A stretch of DNA of 64,000 nt from Proteobacteria bacterium SG_bin6 (GTDB taxonomy: Bacteria; Pseudomonadota; Alphaproteobacteria; Sphingomonadales; Sphingomonadaceae): contig LWDJ01000049.1 of the NCBI GenBank assembly GCA_002083435.1, positions 1-64,000 of the forward strand. The letters are read 5' to 3'. A program made the position numbers and the translations under genes. Under the pieces are notes generated by a model. The model made no database searches and was not told where the DNA came from. It saw only the letters and a program-made list of their open reading frames with translations. Positions 44,000-52,336 of this stretch are shown piece after piece. Within the stretch, counting starts at the first letter, position 1. Each line of letters starts with the position of its first letter.

Positions 44000-45451
44000 C
44001 TATGGCGCGGGCGCGCCGGGCGCAAGGCTCACCAGCTTGCCCGGGTTCATGATCCCGAGCGGATCGAGCGCGGCCTTGATCGCGCGCAAAGCGCCCAGCC
44101 GCGCGGCGCCGCCCAGCCGTTCGAGCTCGGCGCGCTTCATCTGGCCGATGCCATGCTCGGCCGAGATCGAGCCGCCGGCCGCGACGACCAGATCATGGAC
44201 GAAACGGCTGATTTCGGGCGCCGCTTGCGCGTACCACGCCTCGGCATCCACCCCGGCGGGCGCGCGGACGTGGAAATGGACATTGCCATCGCCCAGATGC
44301 CCAAAGCCGCTTGCGTGCGTGCCCGCGAAGCGCGCCTCGCACGCCGCCGCCGCCGCCACCATGAAGGCCGGCATCGCCGCGACCGGCACCGAGATATCGT
44401 GCTGCACCGCCGGCCCCTGCGCGCGCTCGGCGGCCGAGATCGAATCGCGCAACGCCCAGAACGCCTCGGCCTGTGCCTCGCTCGCGGCGATCACCGCGTC
44501 GGCCACTTGCCCGGCTTCCAGCGCGGGGCCGAGCAGGCGTTCGAGCAGTGCGGCGGGGGGCTCGGCGGCGGGGTCGCTCGCGGTCGCCTCGATCAGCACG
44601 TGCCAGGGATGGCGCCCCGCCAGCGGCGCCCGCGCGGCGGGGAGATAGGCGAGCACCGCGTCGAGCGATTCCCGCGGCAGGATCTCGAAGCTTTCGATCG
44701 CGGGGGTCGCCGCCTCCATCCGCCGCAGCAGCACGAGCGCGTCGGCGGGGCTCGCCACCCCCGCCCAGGCGACGCCGCGCGCCGCGATCGCCGGGGCGAG
44801 CCGCAGCGTCGCCGCGGTCACCACCCCCAGCGTCCCCTCGGCGCCGACCAGCAGCCCCTTCAGATCATAGCCGCGATTGTCTTTCTTCAGCGCGCTCAGC
44901 CCGTCATAGATCGCGCCATCGGGCAACACCGCCTCGATCCCCGCGACCAGCGCGCGCATCGCGCCGAAGCGCAGCACCTGGGTGCCGCCGGCATTGGTCG
45001 AGACCAGCCCGCCGATCGTCGCCGTCCCGCGCGCGCCGAGCGTCAGCGGGAAGCGGCAGCCTTCCGCCGCCGCCGCCGCGTGGAGATCGGCGAGCACCAC
45101 CCCCGCCTCGGCGACTGCGAGCATCGCTTGCGGATCGAGCGCGCGCACCCGGTTCAGCCGCCGCAGCGACAGGAGCAGCGCGGTGCCGTCGCCGGGCGGA
45201 GTCGCGCCGCCCACCATCGAGCTGTTGCCCCCCTGCGGCACCAGCGGCACGCGGTGCTCGGCGGCGAGGCGCACCACCGCCGCCACCCCGGCAGTATCGG
45301 CGGGGGCGAGGATCGCCGCGCTCGCGCCGTGGTAGCGCCCGCGCCAATCGGTGAGCCAGGGCGCCACATCAGCCGGATCGTCGATCACGGCACGAGGCCC
45401 CAGCGCTTCGCGCACCGCCGCGATCAGCGCGGTTTGAGCAGCCTGCGTCAT
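44000..45451 (-). CDS. FAD-linked 2-hydroxyacid dehydrogenase (D2HGDH/glycolate oxidase-like)
   Basis: This 483-residue flavoprotein has a PCMH FAD-binding domain (VPLVPQGGNSSMVGGATPP, GLVSTNAGGTQVLRFGAMR, LLVGAEGTLGVVTAATL). The C-terminal domain has GHLGDGNVHFHVRAP and EHGIGQMKRAELERLGG. These match D-2-hydroxyglutarate or D-lactate dehydrogenases. The electron acceptor is not clear. ATG 45451 was chosen; a GTG one codon earlier is possible. Confidence 0.9.
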   Translation of the reverse strand: MTQAAQTALIAAVREALGPRAVIDDPADVAPWLTDWRGRYHGASAAILAPADTAGVAAVVRLAAEHRVPLVPQGGNSSMVGGATPPGDGTALLLSLRRLNRVRALDPQAMLAVAEAGVVLADLHAAAAAEGCRFPLTLGARGTATIGGLVSTNAGGTQVLRFGAMRALVAGIEAVLPDGAIYDGLSALKKDNRGYDLKGLLVGAEGTLGVVTAATLRLAPAIAARGVAWAGVASPADALVLLRRMEAATPAIESFEILPRESLDAVLAYLPAARAPLAGRHPWHVLIEATASDPAAEPPAALLERLLGPALEAGQVADAVIAASEAQAEAFWALRDSISAAERAQGPAVQHDISVPVAAMPAFMVAAAAACEARFAGTHASGFGHLGDGNVHFHVRAPAGVDAEAWYAQAAPEISRFVHDLVVAAGGSISAEHGIGQMKRAELERLGGAARLGALRAIKAALDPLGIMNPGKLVSLAPGAPAP

Positions 45452-45564
45452 CACCGCCGCTGTCGCACGCCGCGAGCTGGCGCGACAAGAGCTTGTATTT
45501 GTGGCGCCGCTTTGGGTTGCGCCGGGCGAGCGGCTCTTGCACGATAGCTACCTGGAGGACGGCC

Positions 45565-46278
45565 TTGGCGACGATTGCGATCTACAGCCTGAAGGGGGGC
45601 GTCGGCAAAACCACGCTGGCGGTGAACCTCGCCTGGTGCGCGGCGACGCAATCGGCGCGACGTACCTTGCTGTGGGATTTGGACCCGCAGGCGGCGAGCA
45701 CCTTCCTGCTCGGCGCGCGCAAGCCCAAGGACGCGGCGCAGGCGGTGTTCACCAAGGATGTCGCGCCCGAAAAGCTGGTGGTGACCACCGCCACGCCCCG
45801 GCTCGATCTGCTCGGCGCGGATACGTCGCTGCGCGGGCTCGACGTGCTGTTCCATGAGCTCGACAAGAAAAAGCTGCTCACCAAGCTGCTGGCGCAGGTG
45901 GGGCGCGATTACGACCGGGTGCTGCTCGATTGCCCGCCCGGCATCACCGAGACGAGCGACCAGGTGATGCGCGCCGCCGATCTGATCGTGGTGCCGGTGA
46001 TCCCCTCGCCGCTGTCCGAACGCGCCTATGCCGAAGTCGCCGACAAGCTCGGCAAGCGTGCCGCGCTGATGCCGGTGCATTCGATGGTCGATAAACGGCG
46101 CAAGCTTCATGCCGAAGCGCTCGCCCGCCACCCCGATTGGCCGGTGGTGCCGATGGCGAGCCTGATCGAGCAGATGGCCGCCAAGCGCGCGGCGATCGGC
46201 GGCTTCGCGCCGCGCAGCGCCGCCGCGCAGGCGTTCCAGGCGCTGTGGACCGCGATCGAAAGACGGCTGGCGGGGTGA
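45565..46278 (+). CDS. ParA/MinD-family ATPase
   Basis: This 237-residue P-loop ATPase has the deviant Walker A YSLKGGVGKTTLAVN, Walker A' LLWDLDPQAASTFLL and Walker B VLLDCPPGI. The start is a TTG at 45565 with GGAGG 7 nt upstream and MATIAIYSLKGG as N-terminus. No parB or centromere-like repeat is near, so it is an orphan ParA, perhaps for positioning a protein complex. Its stop overlaps the aat start (GTGA). Confidence 0.87.
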   Translation: MATIAIYSLKGGVGKTTLAVNLAWCAATQSARRTLLWDLDPQAASTFLLGARKPKDAAQAVFTKDVAPEKLVVTTATPRLDLLGADTSLRGLDVLFHELDKKKLLTKLLAQVGRDYDRVLLDCPPGITETSDQVMRAADLIVVPVIPSPLSERAYAEVADKLGKRAALMPVHSMVDKRRKLHAEALARHPDWPVVPMASLIEQMAAKRAAIGGFAPRSAAAQAFQALWTAIERRLAG

Positions 46279-47033
46279 CCAGGGTCATGGAACGGCTCGA
46301 CCCGAAGCTGGTGCTCGGCGCCTATGCGGTCGGGGTGTTCCCGATGGCCGATCATCGCCAGGCCGAAACCGTCTATTGGGTGGAGCCCAAGCGGCGGGCG
46401 ATCCTGCCGCTGAACGGCTTCCACCTGTCGCGCTCGCTCAGGAAGACGATCGCCGCCGATCGCTTCGAGGTGACCGCCGATCGCGATTTCCGCCAGCTGA
46501 TCCGGCTCTGCGCCGAGGCGGAGCCCGATCGCCCCGAAACCTGGATCAGCGAGCCGATCGAAACCGTGTTCCTCGATCTCCACGCCCAGGGCCATGCCCA
46601 TTCGATCGAATGCTGGCAGGATGGCGCGCTGGTCGGCGGGCTTTACGGCCTCGCGCTCGGGCGGGCCTTTTTCGGCGAATCGATGGTCTCGCGGGCGCGC
46701 GATGCGTCGAAGGTGGCGCTCGCCTGGCTCGTCGCGCGGCTCAAGGTGGGGGGCTTCACCTTGCTCGATTGCCAGTTCCAGACCGATCACCTCGCCTCGC
46801 TCGGCGCGATCGAAATCAGCCGGACGACTTATCTGGGGCTGTTGGCCTCGGCGGTCGGCGGCGTGGTGTCGGCGGGGGCCGGCGCCGGCGCGGGGGCGGG
46901 CGCGCTCTCGTTCCCGTCGGAGGCGTCGGGCGATTTCTCCGCGCTCGATCGCGGCGCGGGGGCGGCGACCGATACCGACTCGGGCCCGCCTTCGGGGAAG
47001 CGCATCGCGCAGCTCTTGACCGTCACGTCATAA
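46275..47033 (+). CDS. aat: leucyl/phenylalanyl-tRNA-protein transferase
   Basis: It adds Leu or Phe to N-terminal Arg/Lys of proteins to mark them for ClpAP in the N-end rule. Core motifs are LGAYAVGVFPMADHR, VYWVEPKRRAILPL, SIECWQDGALVGGLYGLALG (listed in part) and FFGESMVSRARDASKVAL. The core ends near residue 195; the rest is a Gly/Ala/Ser-rich tail with no family match. Residues 185-252 are encoded over DNA that also codes the tail of the convergent DUF2155 gene. The GTG at 46275 overlaps the ParA stop; an ATG at 46287 is an alternative start. Confidence 0.92.
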   Translation: MTRVMERLDPKLVLGAYAVGVFPMADHRQAETVYWVEPKRRAILPLNGFHLSRSLRKTIAADRFEVTADRDFRQLIRLCAEAEPDRPETWISEPIETVFLDLHAQGHAHSIECWQDGALVGGLYGLALGRAFFGESMVSRARDASKVALAWLVARLKVGGFTLLDCQFQTDHLASLGAIEISRTTYLGLLASAVGGVVSAGAGAGAGAGALSFPSEASGDFSALDRGAGAATDTDSGPPSGKRIAQLLTVTS

Positions 47034-47527
47034 ACCGGATCGAGCACCACGTTCAGGCTCGGCCGCTCGCGATAGAGCCAGCCCGAAAAGACGCGGCGCC
47101 ATTTCTTGTCGGGCATCAGCCGATCGAGCTGGACGAAGCCGCCGGTATATTGGTCGGTCTCCCAGGGCGCCGTCATCTCGCAGGCGCGCAGGCGGACCAC
47201 CGCGTCGCCCACCCGGATCGCCTCGCCGGGCTTCGGCGTCAGGTCGCGGGCGCGGCCGTTGCGCTTGTTGAGGAAGCCGAGCACCGCGACCCGCTCGCGC
47301 ATCGGGGTGGTGCCGGCGGCGAGCGTCACATCGGGGGCGGCATCGACCGTCGCAACCCCGCTCAGGCCCGGATCCTGATCGAGCACGGTCTCGCCCTGGG
47401 TCTTGACCGGCTGGTCGCCGGCCGGCTCGTTGCCGAGCCATGTCCACAGCCCCCAGCCGCCCGCGGCGAGCACCAGCACGCCGAGCGCGACGAGCACCCA
47501 GCGGCGCACGCCGCGCCGCTCACTCAC
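46829..47527 (-). CDS. DUF2155 domain membrane-anchored protein
   Basis: This 232-residue protein starts with GTG 47527, overlapping the NDUFA12 stop by 8 nt. It has one N-terminal helix (WVLVALGVLVLAAGGWGLWTW) and the DUF2155 domain (AVLGFLNKRNGRARDLTPK, RLRACEMTAPWETDQYTGGF, VFSGWLYRERPSLNVVLDPV). The last ~65 residues are Ala/Pro-rich (PAPAPAPAPADTTPP) and overlap aat for 205 nt on the other strand. DUF2155 proteins are often beside NDUFA12 genes, as here. The function is unknown. Confidence 0.87.
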   Translation of the reverse strand: MSERRGVRRWVLVALGVLVLAAGGWGLWTWLGNEPAGDQPVKTQGETVLDQDPGLSGVATVDAAPDVTLAAGTTPMRERVAVLGFLNKRNGRARDLTPKPGEAIRVGDAVVRLRACEMTAPWETDQYTGGFVQLDRLMPDKKWRRVFSGWLYRERPSLNVVLDPVYDVTVKSCAMRFPEGGPESVSVAAPAPRSSAEKSPDASDGNESAPAPAPAPAPADTTPPTAEANSPR

Positions 47528-47912
47528 CCGGAACCCAGGCCTCGTAATCGCCGGTCGCGGCGGCGCGGCGGCCACCCTTTTCGAGCGCGCCGGCGGGGCG
47601 ATAGGCGCGATCGGTGCCAGTCAGGTTGGGGACCGGCGGCTTCTGCCACGGGCGCGGCGCGGGCAGCGCCTGGGCGGGCGCCGCGTCTACCTGATGCGTC
47701 AGCCAGCTGAACCAATCGGGCGGGATGCGGCTCGCGTCATTCTCGCCGTTATAGATCACCCAGCGGCGCGTGATGCCGTTGGGATCGCGCCCGCCCTCGA
47801 AATAGAGATTGCCCGCGGCATCCTCGCCGGCGCGGGTCTTGCCGCGCAGCTGCCGCCGCGTGCCGATGGTGGCGCCCGTCCACCAGGTGAAGATCGATCC
47901 AAGCAGGCCCAT
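47520..47912 (-). CDS. NADH:ubiquinone oxidoreductase NDUFA12-family subunit
   Basis: This 130-residue protein is the bacterial relative of the mitochondrial complex I B17.2 subunit. Markers are LGSIFTWWTGATIGTRR, EDAAGNLYFEGG, RRWVIYNGENDASRIPPDWFSWLTH (in part) and WQKPPVPNLTGT. It binds complex I in alphaproteobacteria. The other nuo genes are not in the window. It overlaps the DUF2155 gene and likely forms an operon with it. Confidence 0.93.
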   Translation of the reverse strand: MGLLGSIFTWWTGATIGTRRQLRGKTRAGEDAAGNLYFEGGRDPNGITRRWVIYNGENDASRIPPDWFSWLTHQVDAAPAQALPAPRPWQKPPVPNLTGTDRAYRPAGALEKGGRRAAATGDYEAWVPGE

Positions 47913-48101
47913 GGCCCAAGCGCTTAGCGCGGGGCGGGATGGGCTGCAACGGGGCGATGCGGCGCGAGCGGCTCGATTGACCAAGAAGCCCCGGCGTCAT
48001 CCCGGAGTTGGGCCGGGGGCCACGGGCGTTCCGCACCTTGCCTTGGCCAAGCTAGGACCACGGTGGCTGCCGGAACAAGTCAGGCATGGCGGTCAAGATG
48101 G

Positions 48102-48587
48102 TCAGCGGTCAGCCCAGTTGACCTTATCCCCTTCGGCGATGCCCAGCTCCGCCGCCCGGCCGCCGCGCAGCTCCAGCACCGCGCTCACCGGCTCGCCCGA
48201 GGGAATGGGGGTTTCGGAGAAAGGGGTGGTGTTCTCGGTGATGCGCGCGATCGTATGGTCGGCGCGAATGAAGACGATGTCGAGCGGACTCGGCGTGTCC
48301 TTCATCCAGAAGCTCGCCTCGCGCGGTGCGCCGCCGCCGGGCGGATAGGGCGCGAACAACATCCCGCCATCGTCGGCGATGCGCGTGCGGAACATGAGGC
48401 CCCGGGCCTGCTCGGCGCTGCTCCGGGCGGGTTCGACGTTGAACCGGTGCGTCCCGGCGCTGCTCGAGATCGTCACGGCGATGCGCGGGAGGGGCGCGGC
48501 GTCGCTCGTTTCACCGCCGCCCGAGCAGGCGGCGAGCAGCAGCGCCGCGCTACTCGACCACGACCGCGAGCGGCCCCTTGCGGCCAT
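48102..48587 (-). CDS. DUF192 lipoprotein
   Basis: This 161-residue protein has a signal with lipobox LAAC (SSAALLLAACSGGG) and the DUF192 core (GLMFRTRIADDGGMLF, ASFWMKDTPSPLDIVFI, VLELRGGRAAELGIAEGD). The start at 48587 lies 38 nt inside the end of the cold-shock gene on the same strand, and no later start keeps the signal peptide. The function of DUF192 proteins is not established. Confidence 0.87.
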   Translation of the reverse strand: MAARGRSRSWSSSAALLLAACSGGGETSDAAPLPRIAVTISSSAGTHRFNVEPARSSAEQARGLMFRTRIADDGGMLFAPYPPGGGAPREASFWMKDTPSPLDIVFIRADHTIARITENTTPFSETPIPSGEPVSAVLELRGGRAAELGIAEGDKVNWADR

Positions 48588-49119
48588 CGACGACGCGCGC
48601 GCGCAAGGGTTGGTCGGGCATGACCTCGCCAATCCCGGCGCGGCGGAGCGTTTCCATATGGACGAACACGTCATGCCCATCGCGCGCGCGGACCAGAAAA
48701 CCATAGCCTTTCAACCGGTTGAACCATTTGACCTTGACCGGCTCGAACGGGCCGGCATCGTCGATCAACGCCACCGGATCGATCCGGTCAAGCGGTTTGA
48801 TCCGCGGTGGCGGCTCGATCGCGCGCGATAGATCGATATTGACGATCTCGCGCGCCTGATAGCCGCGATCGCGCTTGATCGCGACGCAATCGATCCGCGC
48901 TCCCTCGGGCAGGCTGCGCCGGCCATGGGGCTGTAACACCGTGAAATGAACCAGAATATCGCCCAGCCCGCTGCCCTCGGCGACCGCGAAGCCGAAGCCG
49001 CGCGTCACGTCGAACCATTTGACCGTGCCGACCACGCGCTGCTCGCCGTCGAGATGGTCGGAGACCGCCATGTCGGGCGGCATCGCGCCCGGCTGGCCAA
49101 CTGATGGTTCGATGCGCAT
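48550..49119 (-). CDS. protein with two cold-shock domains
   Basis: This 189-residue protein has two cold-shock domains. The first has VKWFDVTRGFGFAVAEG and DILVHFTVLQ, and the second has VKWFNRLKGYGFLVRARDG and DVFVHMETLRRAGIG. Each has the RNP motifs KGFGF/FVH that bind single-stranded RNA or DNA. The ATG at 49119 is chosen since GGGAGG lies 6 nt before it; two earlier ATGs are too close to or upstream of that site. Tandem CSD proteins of this type are common in alphaproteobacteria. Confidence 0.92.
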   Translation of the reverse strand: MRIEPSVGQPGAMPPDMAVSDHLDGEQRVVGTVKWFDVTRGFGFAVAEGSGLGDILVHFTVLQPHGRRSLPEGARIDCVAIKRDRGYQAREIVNIDLSRAIEPPPRIKPLDRIDPVALIDDAGPFEPVKVKWFNRLKGYGFLVRARDGHDVFVHMETLRRAGIGEVMPDQPLRARVVDGRKGPLAVVVE

Positions 49120-49142
49120 CGGCATCCTCCCTTGCATCAGTC

Positions 49143-49171
49143 ATGCTAGCACGATCGGCATAGCGGCTCAA
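49143..49171 (-). promoter_or_regulatory. sigma-70-like promoter of the cold-shock-domain gene
   Basis: On the minus strand TTGAGC (49166-49171) and TAGCAT (49143-49148) are 17 bp apart. The -10 lies about 24 bp before the chosen ATG. Confidence 0.45.
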
Positions 49172-49184
49172 AGGAATGTTGACA

Positions 49185-49736
49185 CTATTGCATGTCTATT
49201 TCGTTGGACACTTCTTCTGGCTTCATTTTCAATATCTTAGCAGCGACATCCGGGCCATGCCCGGCGCGAAGCATCGCTGCGAATTGCTTCTGCCACGCCA
49301 GACCCTGCACCATTTCGGCACCGAAAGGGCCGAATCGTCGTCGCTTGGCGAAAGCGAGCGCAGTGGCGAACGCCTGTGCCTCCTCGGCGAGTTCCGTGGT
49401 AATGTCAGCGGATAAGGCGCGGTCGATGCCGGCGGCATTAAGGGCCTGCGCCACTCGACGCGCCCCGAGCCCGCGCCGGCTAAGCGACCGGGCGCGCGCG
49501 GCGCCATAAGCGGCATCATCGATATAGCCGAGCGCCACGAACCGATTGGCGATCGCCCCCGGATCGGCTGGCGCGGCACCAGCCCAGCCCCGCTCGCGCA
49601 GCTTGCGCGCCAGATAATCGAGCAATTTCGCGCGACTGGTCGCGAAACGCTCGACATAACGCAGCGCCATGCGCTCCAGTGCGGCCTCGTCGAGCGGGGT
49701 CGGGCGCCGCGCGGCGCGAGGGGGGCGTGCGGCCAT
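49185..49736 (-). CDS. recX: RecX-family regulatory protein
   Basis: This 183-residue protein inhibits or tunes RecA filaments. It has the repeated three-helix RecX units: LRYVERFATSRAKLLDYLARKLRERGW (in part), FVALGYIDDAAYGAARARSL and GLGARRVAQALNAAGID. Its start at 49736 is the first in-frame ATG. recA is not in the window. It lies 65 bp before the cold-shock gene on the same strand. Confidence 0.9.
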   Translation of the reverse strand: MAARPPRAARRPTPLDEAALERMALRYVERFATSRAKLLDYLARKLRERGWAGAAPADPGAIANRFVALGYIDDAAYGAARARSLSRRGLGARRVAQALNAAGIDRALSADITTELAEEAQAFATALAFAKRRRFGPFGAEMVQGLAWQKQFAAMLRAGHGPDVAAKILKMKPEEVSNEIDMQ

Positions 49737-49843
49737 GCCATGATTGTGCCACAGTCAAACCCGATTTTGAACGCTTGCGTGCAGCAGGGGGCGCGCAACT
49801 TGGAGCGGCGCTGGCCGTTCAGCTGAATTGGGGCTTTTTATCG

Positions 49844-51601
49844 ATGGGGATCGCGTTGGGGCAAACCGGGTCCGAACCGCATAAAGTGCCCACGCCGACC
49901 GAGTGCGCGCTGCCGCGCCGCTTGTCCGACTTCACAACCGTGGGCGACGCGCTGGATTACGCCGCGCAGGGCCAACGTGGCCTGAATTTCCACGATGCGC
50001 GCGGCACGCTGGTTCGCAGCTATCCCTATGCCGCCTTGCGCGAAGATGCGCTGGCGATGGCCCGCCGCCTGATCGCGCGGGGCATCGCCCCCGGTGAGCG
50101 GGTGGCGCTGATCGCGGAGACCGGACCCGATTTCGCCGCGCTGTTCTATGGCGCGATCTATGCCGGCGTGTGGCCGGTGCCGCTCCCCCTGCCCACCTCG
50201 TTCGGCGGGCGTGAGGGCTATGTCGAGCAAATCCGCGTCCAGCTCGCGAGCAGCGAGCCCAGGCTGCTGATCTTCCCGCCCGAACTCGCCGAGATGGCGG
50301 GCGATGCCGCGCGCGCCGGCGGCGTCGAAGGCCTCGACTGGGCCAGCCTCGCCGCCGAACCCGCCCCCGAGGCACCATTGTTCGCGGCCCAGCCCGACGA
50401 CATCGCCTATCTGCAATATTCGAGCGGTTCGACACGCTTCCCCCACGGCGTCGCGATCACGCATCGCGCGCTGCTGAACAATCTTTCGGCGCATGGCCAC
50501 GCGATGGCACTTCTCTCGAGCGACCGCTGCATCTCGTGGTTGCCCTGGTATCACGACATGGGGCTGGTCGGCTGCATGTTGTCGCCGATGGCGAACCAAC
50601 TGTCGGTCGATTACCTCAAGACCGAGGATTTCGCCCGCCGCCCGCTCGCCTGGCTCGATCTCATCACCCGCAACCAAGGCACCAGCGTCAGCTATTCGCC
50701 GACCTTCGGTTACGACATCTGCGCGCGGCGCATGTCGAGCCAGACCAAGGCGGCCGACCGGTTCGACCTGTCGCGCTGGCGGCTCGCGGGCAATGGCGCC
50801 GACATGATCCGCCCCGATGTGATGCAGGCCTTCGTCGATGCGTTCGCCAGCGCCGGGTTCGACGCGCACGCCTTCCTACCCAGCTATGGCCTGGCGGAGG
50901 CGACGCTCGCGGTGTCGATCATGCCGCCGGGCGAAGGTATCCGCGTCGAGCTGGTCGAGGAAACGCAGCTTTCGGGCAATGTCGCGCGTCAGGATCGGCC
51001 GCAGCGCTACCGCGCGATCGTCAATTGCGGCAAGCCGGTGAAGGACATGGAAGTCCAGATCCGCGACGAGGACGGCGAAGCGCTCGGCGAGCGCCAGATC
51101 GGCAAGATCTGGTGCCGCGGCCCCTCGATCATGACCGGCTATTTCCGCGATCCCGAGGCGACCGCGGCCTGCATGGTCGATGGCTGGCTGGATACCGGCG
51201 ACATGGGCTATCTGTCCGATGGCTACGTGTTCATCGTCGGCCGCGCCAAGGACATGATCATCGTCAACGGCAAGAATCACTGGCCGCAAGACATTGAATG
51301 GGCGGTTGAGCAGCTGCCGGGGTTCAAGGCCGGCGACATCGCCGCCTTCGCGATTACCACCCCGGGCGGCGAGGAGACGCCGGCGGTGCTCGTGCAATGC
51401 CGCACGTCGGATGAGGGCGAGCGCAGCCGGCTGCGCGACGAAATCCGCGAGCGGGTGAAGGCGGTGACGGGCATGAACTGCGTGATCGAGCTGGTGCCGC
51501 CGCGCACCCTGCCGCGTACCAGCTCCGGCAAGCTCAGCCGCGCCAAAGCGCGCAACCTGTACCTGAACGGCGAGATCAAGCCCTACGCGATCGCTGCGTG
51601 A
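49844..51601 (+). CDS. fatty acyl-AMP ligase
   Basis: This 585-residue ANL-family enzyme is of the FAAL type, which loads fatty acids as acyl-AMP onto carrier proteins rather than CoA. Evidence is the N-terminal FHDARGTLVRSYPYAALREDAL (in part), WLPWYHDMGLVGCML, SYGLAEATLAVSIMPPGEG and GRAKDMIIVNGKNHWPQDIE. The P-loop reads SSGSTRFPHGVAITH, with His where most relatives have the PKG lysine. The C-terminal lysine is in RTSSGKLSR. No carrier protein or polyketide synthase gene is adjacent. Confidence 0.9.
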   Translation: MGIALGQTGSEPHKVPTPTECALPRRLSDFTTVGDALDYAAQGQRGLNFHDARGTLVRSYPYAALREDALAMARRLIARGIAPGERVALIAETGPDFAALFYGAIYAGVWPVPLPLPTSFGGREGYVEQIRVQLASSEPRLLIFPPELAEMAGDAARAGGVEGLDWASLAAEPAPEAPLFAAQPDDIAYLQYSSGSTRFPHGVAITHRALLNNLSAHGHAMALLSSDRCISWLPWYHDMGLVGCMLSPMANQLSVDYLKTEDFARRPLAWLDLITRNQGTSVSYSPTFGYDICARRMSSQTKAADRFDLSRWRLAGNGADMIRPDVMQAFVDAFASAGFDAHAFLPSYGLAEATLAVSIMPPGEGIRVELVEETQLSGNVARQDRPQRYRAIVNCGKPVKDMEVQIRDEDGEALGERQIGKIWCRGPSIMTGYFRDPEATAACMVDGWLDTGDMGYLSDGYVFIVGRAKDMIIVNGKNHWPQDIEWAVEQLPGFKAGDIAAFAITTPGGEETPAVLVQCRTSDEGERSRLRDEIRERVKAVTGMNCVIELVPPRTLPRTSSGKLSRAKARNLYLNGEIKPYAIAA

Positions 51602-51647
51602 GGGCCTTGCCGGGCGCGGGGTGCCCAGCTATGGCTCGGCGGCCCAA

Positions 51648-51724
51648 AGGAGTGTAGCTCAGTTGGTTAGAGCATCGGTCTCCAAAACCGAGGGTCGGGG
51701 GTTCGAGTCCCTCCACTCCTGCCA
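51648..51724 (+). tRNA. tRNA-Trp (anticodon CCA)
   Basis: The acceptor AGGAGTG pairs with CACTCCT, the D-arm is GCTC/GAGC, and the anticodon loop CTCCAAA gives CCA. The T-arm is GGGGG-TTCGAGT-CCCTC with minor wobble, and the encoded end is G-CCA. Confidence 0.96.
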
Positions 51725-51747
51725 GGGCTGATCGGCGCGGATTAGAG

Positions 51748-51772
51748 GCTGTTTCAGCACGGCTGAAACAGC
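51748..51772. terminator. hairpin after tRNA-Trp
   Basis: GCTGTTTCAG and CTGAAACAGC form a perfect 10-bp stem with a 5-nt loop, 23 nt after the tRNA. It has no T-run; the convergent ion-channel gene ends at 51810, so it may serve both. Confidence 0.5.
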
Positions 51773-51809
51773 GGCGGCGCCAGCCTGCTCAGCGAAGCTG
51801 AAACCGACT

Positions 51810-52274
51810 CTAGCTTCGCAATTTCTCCACCACGCCGACGATGAACGCGGTCGACCAGGTGACGAACACGATCCCGGTCAACGCCTCCAGCGCGATCAGC
51901 AGACGCCACGGGCGGAAGGCGCGCTCCTCGGGCGCGCCGAGCGTCGCATAAGCCGATGCCGAGGCATATAGCGCCTGCTCGAAGGCGTGCGGATGGACCA
52001 CCAGCCAATAGAAAAGCGCGAACACGCCAATTTCCACCAGGTGCAGCGCGAATAGCGACAAGGCGATGCCGCCGAGCAGAGGCAAGGCGCGCAATCCGAA
52101 GCGGCTCGCCTTCAGCCGCCGATCTTCCAACGGGCGCCAGTTCGAAATCGCCATCAAGCCCAGTGCGTGCAGGCTGATCATCGCCAGCAACATCGCCGCC
52201 GCCGCCGCAAGTTGCACGCCGAGCGCGAGCGGCTGCTCGGGCTCGGCCATGATCGAGTTGAGCGGCACGGCCAT
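51810..52274 (-). CDS. two-helix ion-channel family protein
   Basis: This 154-residue membrane protein has four hydrophobic segments. The arrangement of a pore helix with ASASAYATLGAPEERAF between the last two helices resembles the Ion_trans_2 potassium-channel pore domain. The filter reads TLGAPE rather than TVGYGD, so ion selectivity is doubtful. The C-terminus is short with no RCK domain. It follows a G10 tract on the opposite strand. Confidence 0.7.
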   Translation of the reverse strand: MAVPLNSIMAEPEQPLALGVQLAAAAAMLLAMISLHALGLMAISNWRPLEDRRLKASRFGLRALPLLGGIALSLFALHLVEIGVFALFYWLVVHPHAFEQALYASASAYATLGAPEERAFRPWRLLIALEALTGIVFVTWSTAFIVGVVEKLRS

Positions 52275-52307
52275 CCGCGCTCAACCCCCGGGAGGCGGGG
52301 CGGTTGC

Positions 52308-52317
52308 GGGGGGGGGG
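52308..52317 (+). repeat. G10 homopolymer upstream of the ion-channel gene
   Basis: Ten consecutive Gs (C10 on the gene's own strand) lie 34 bp before the ion-channel ATG, with further G-runs around it. Such tracts can slip or form G-quadruplexes. Confidence 0.6.
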
Positions 52318-52336
52318 CGTGGGTTGGGGACGCAAA

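Noticed and set aside
45565..46278. ParA as evidence of a plasmid or chromosome partition locus
   Set aside because: No parB, repeat or replication gene is near, and the gene is coupled to chromosomal aat.
47913..48101. Possible small gene or RNA between NDUFA12 and the DUF192 gene
   Set aside because: Only GC-rich fragments of the inverted-repeat type and no frame with a ribosome site were seen.
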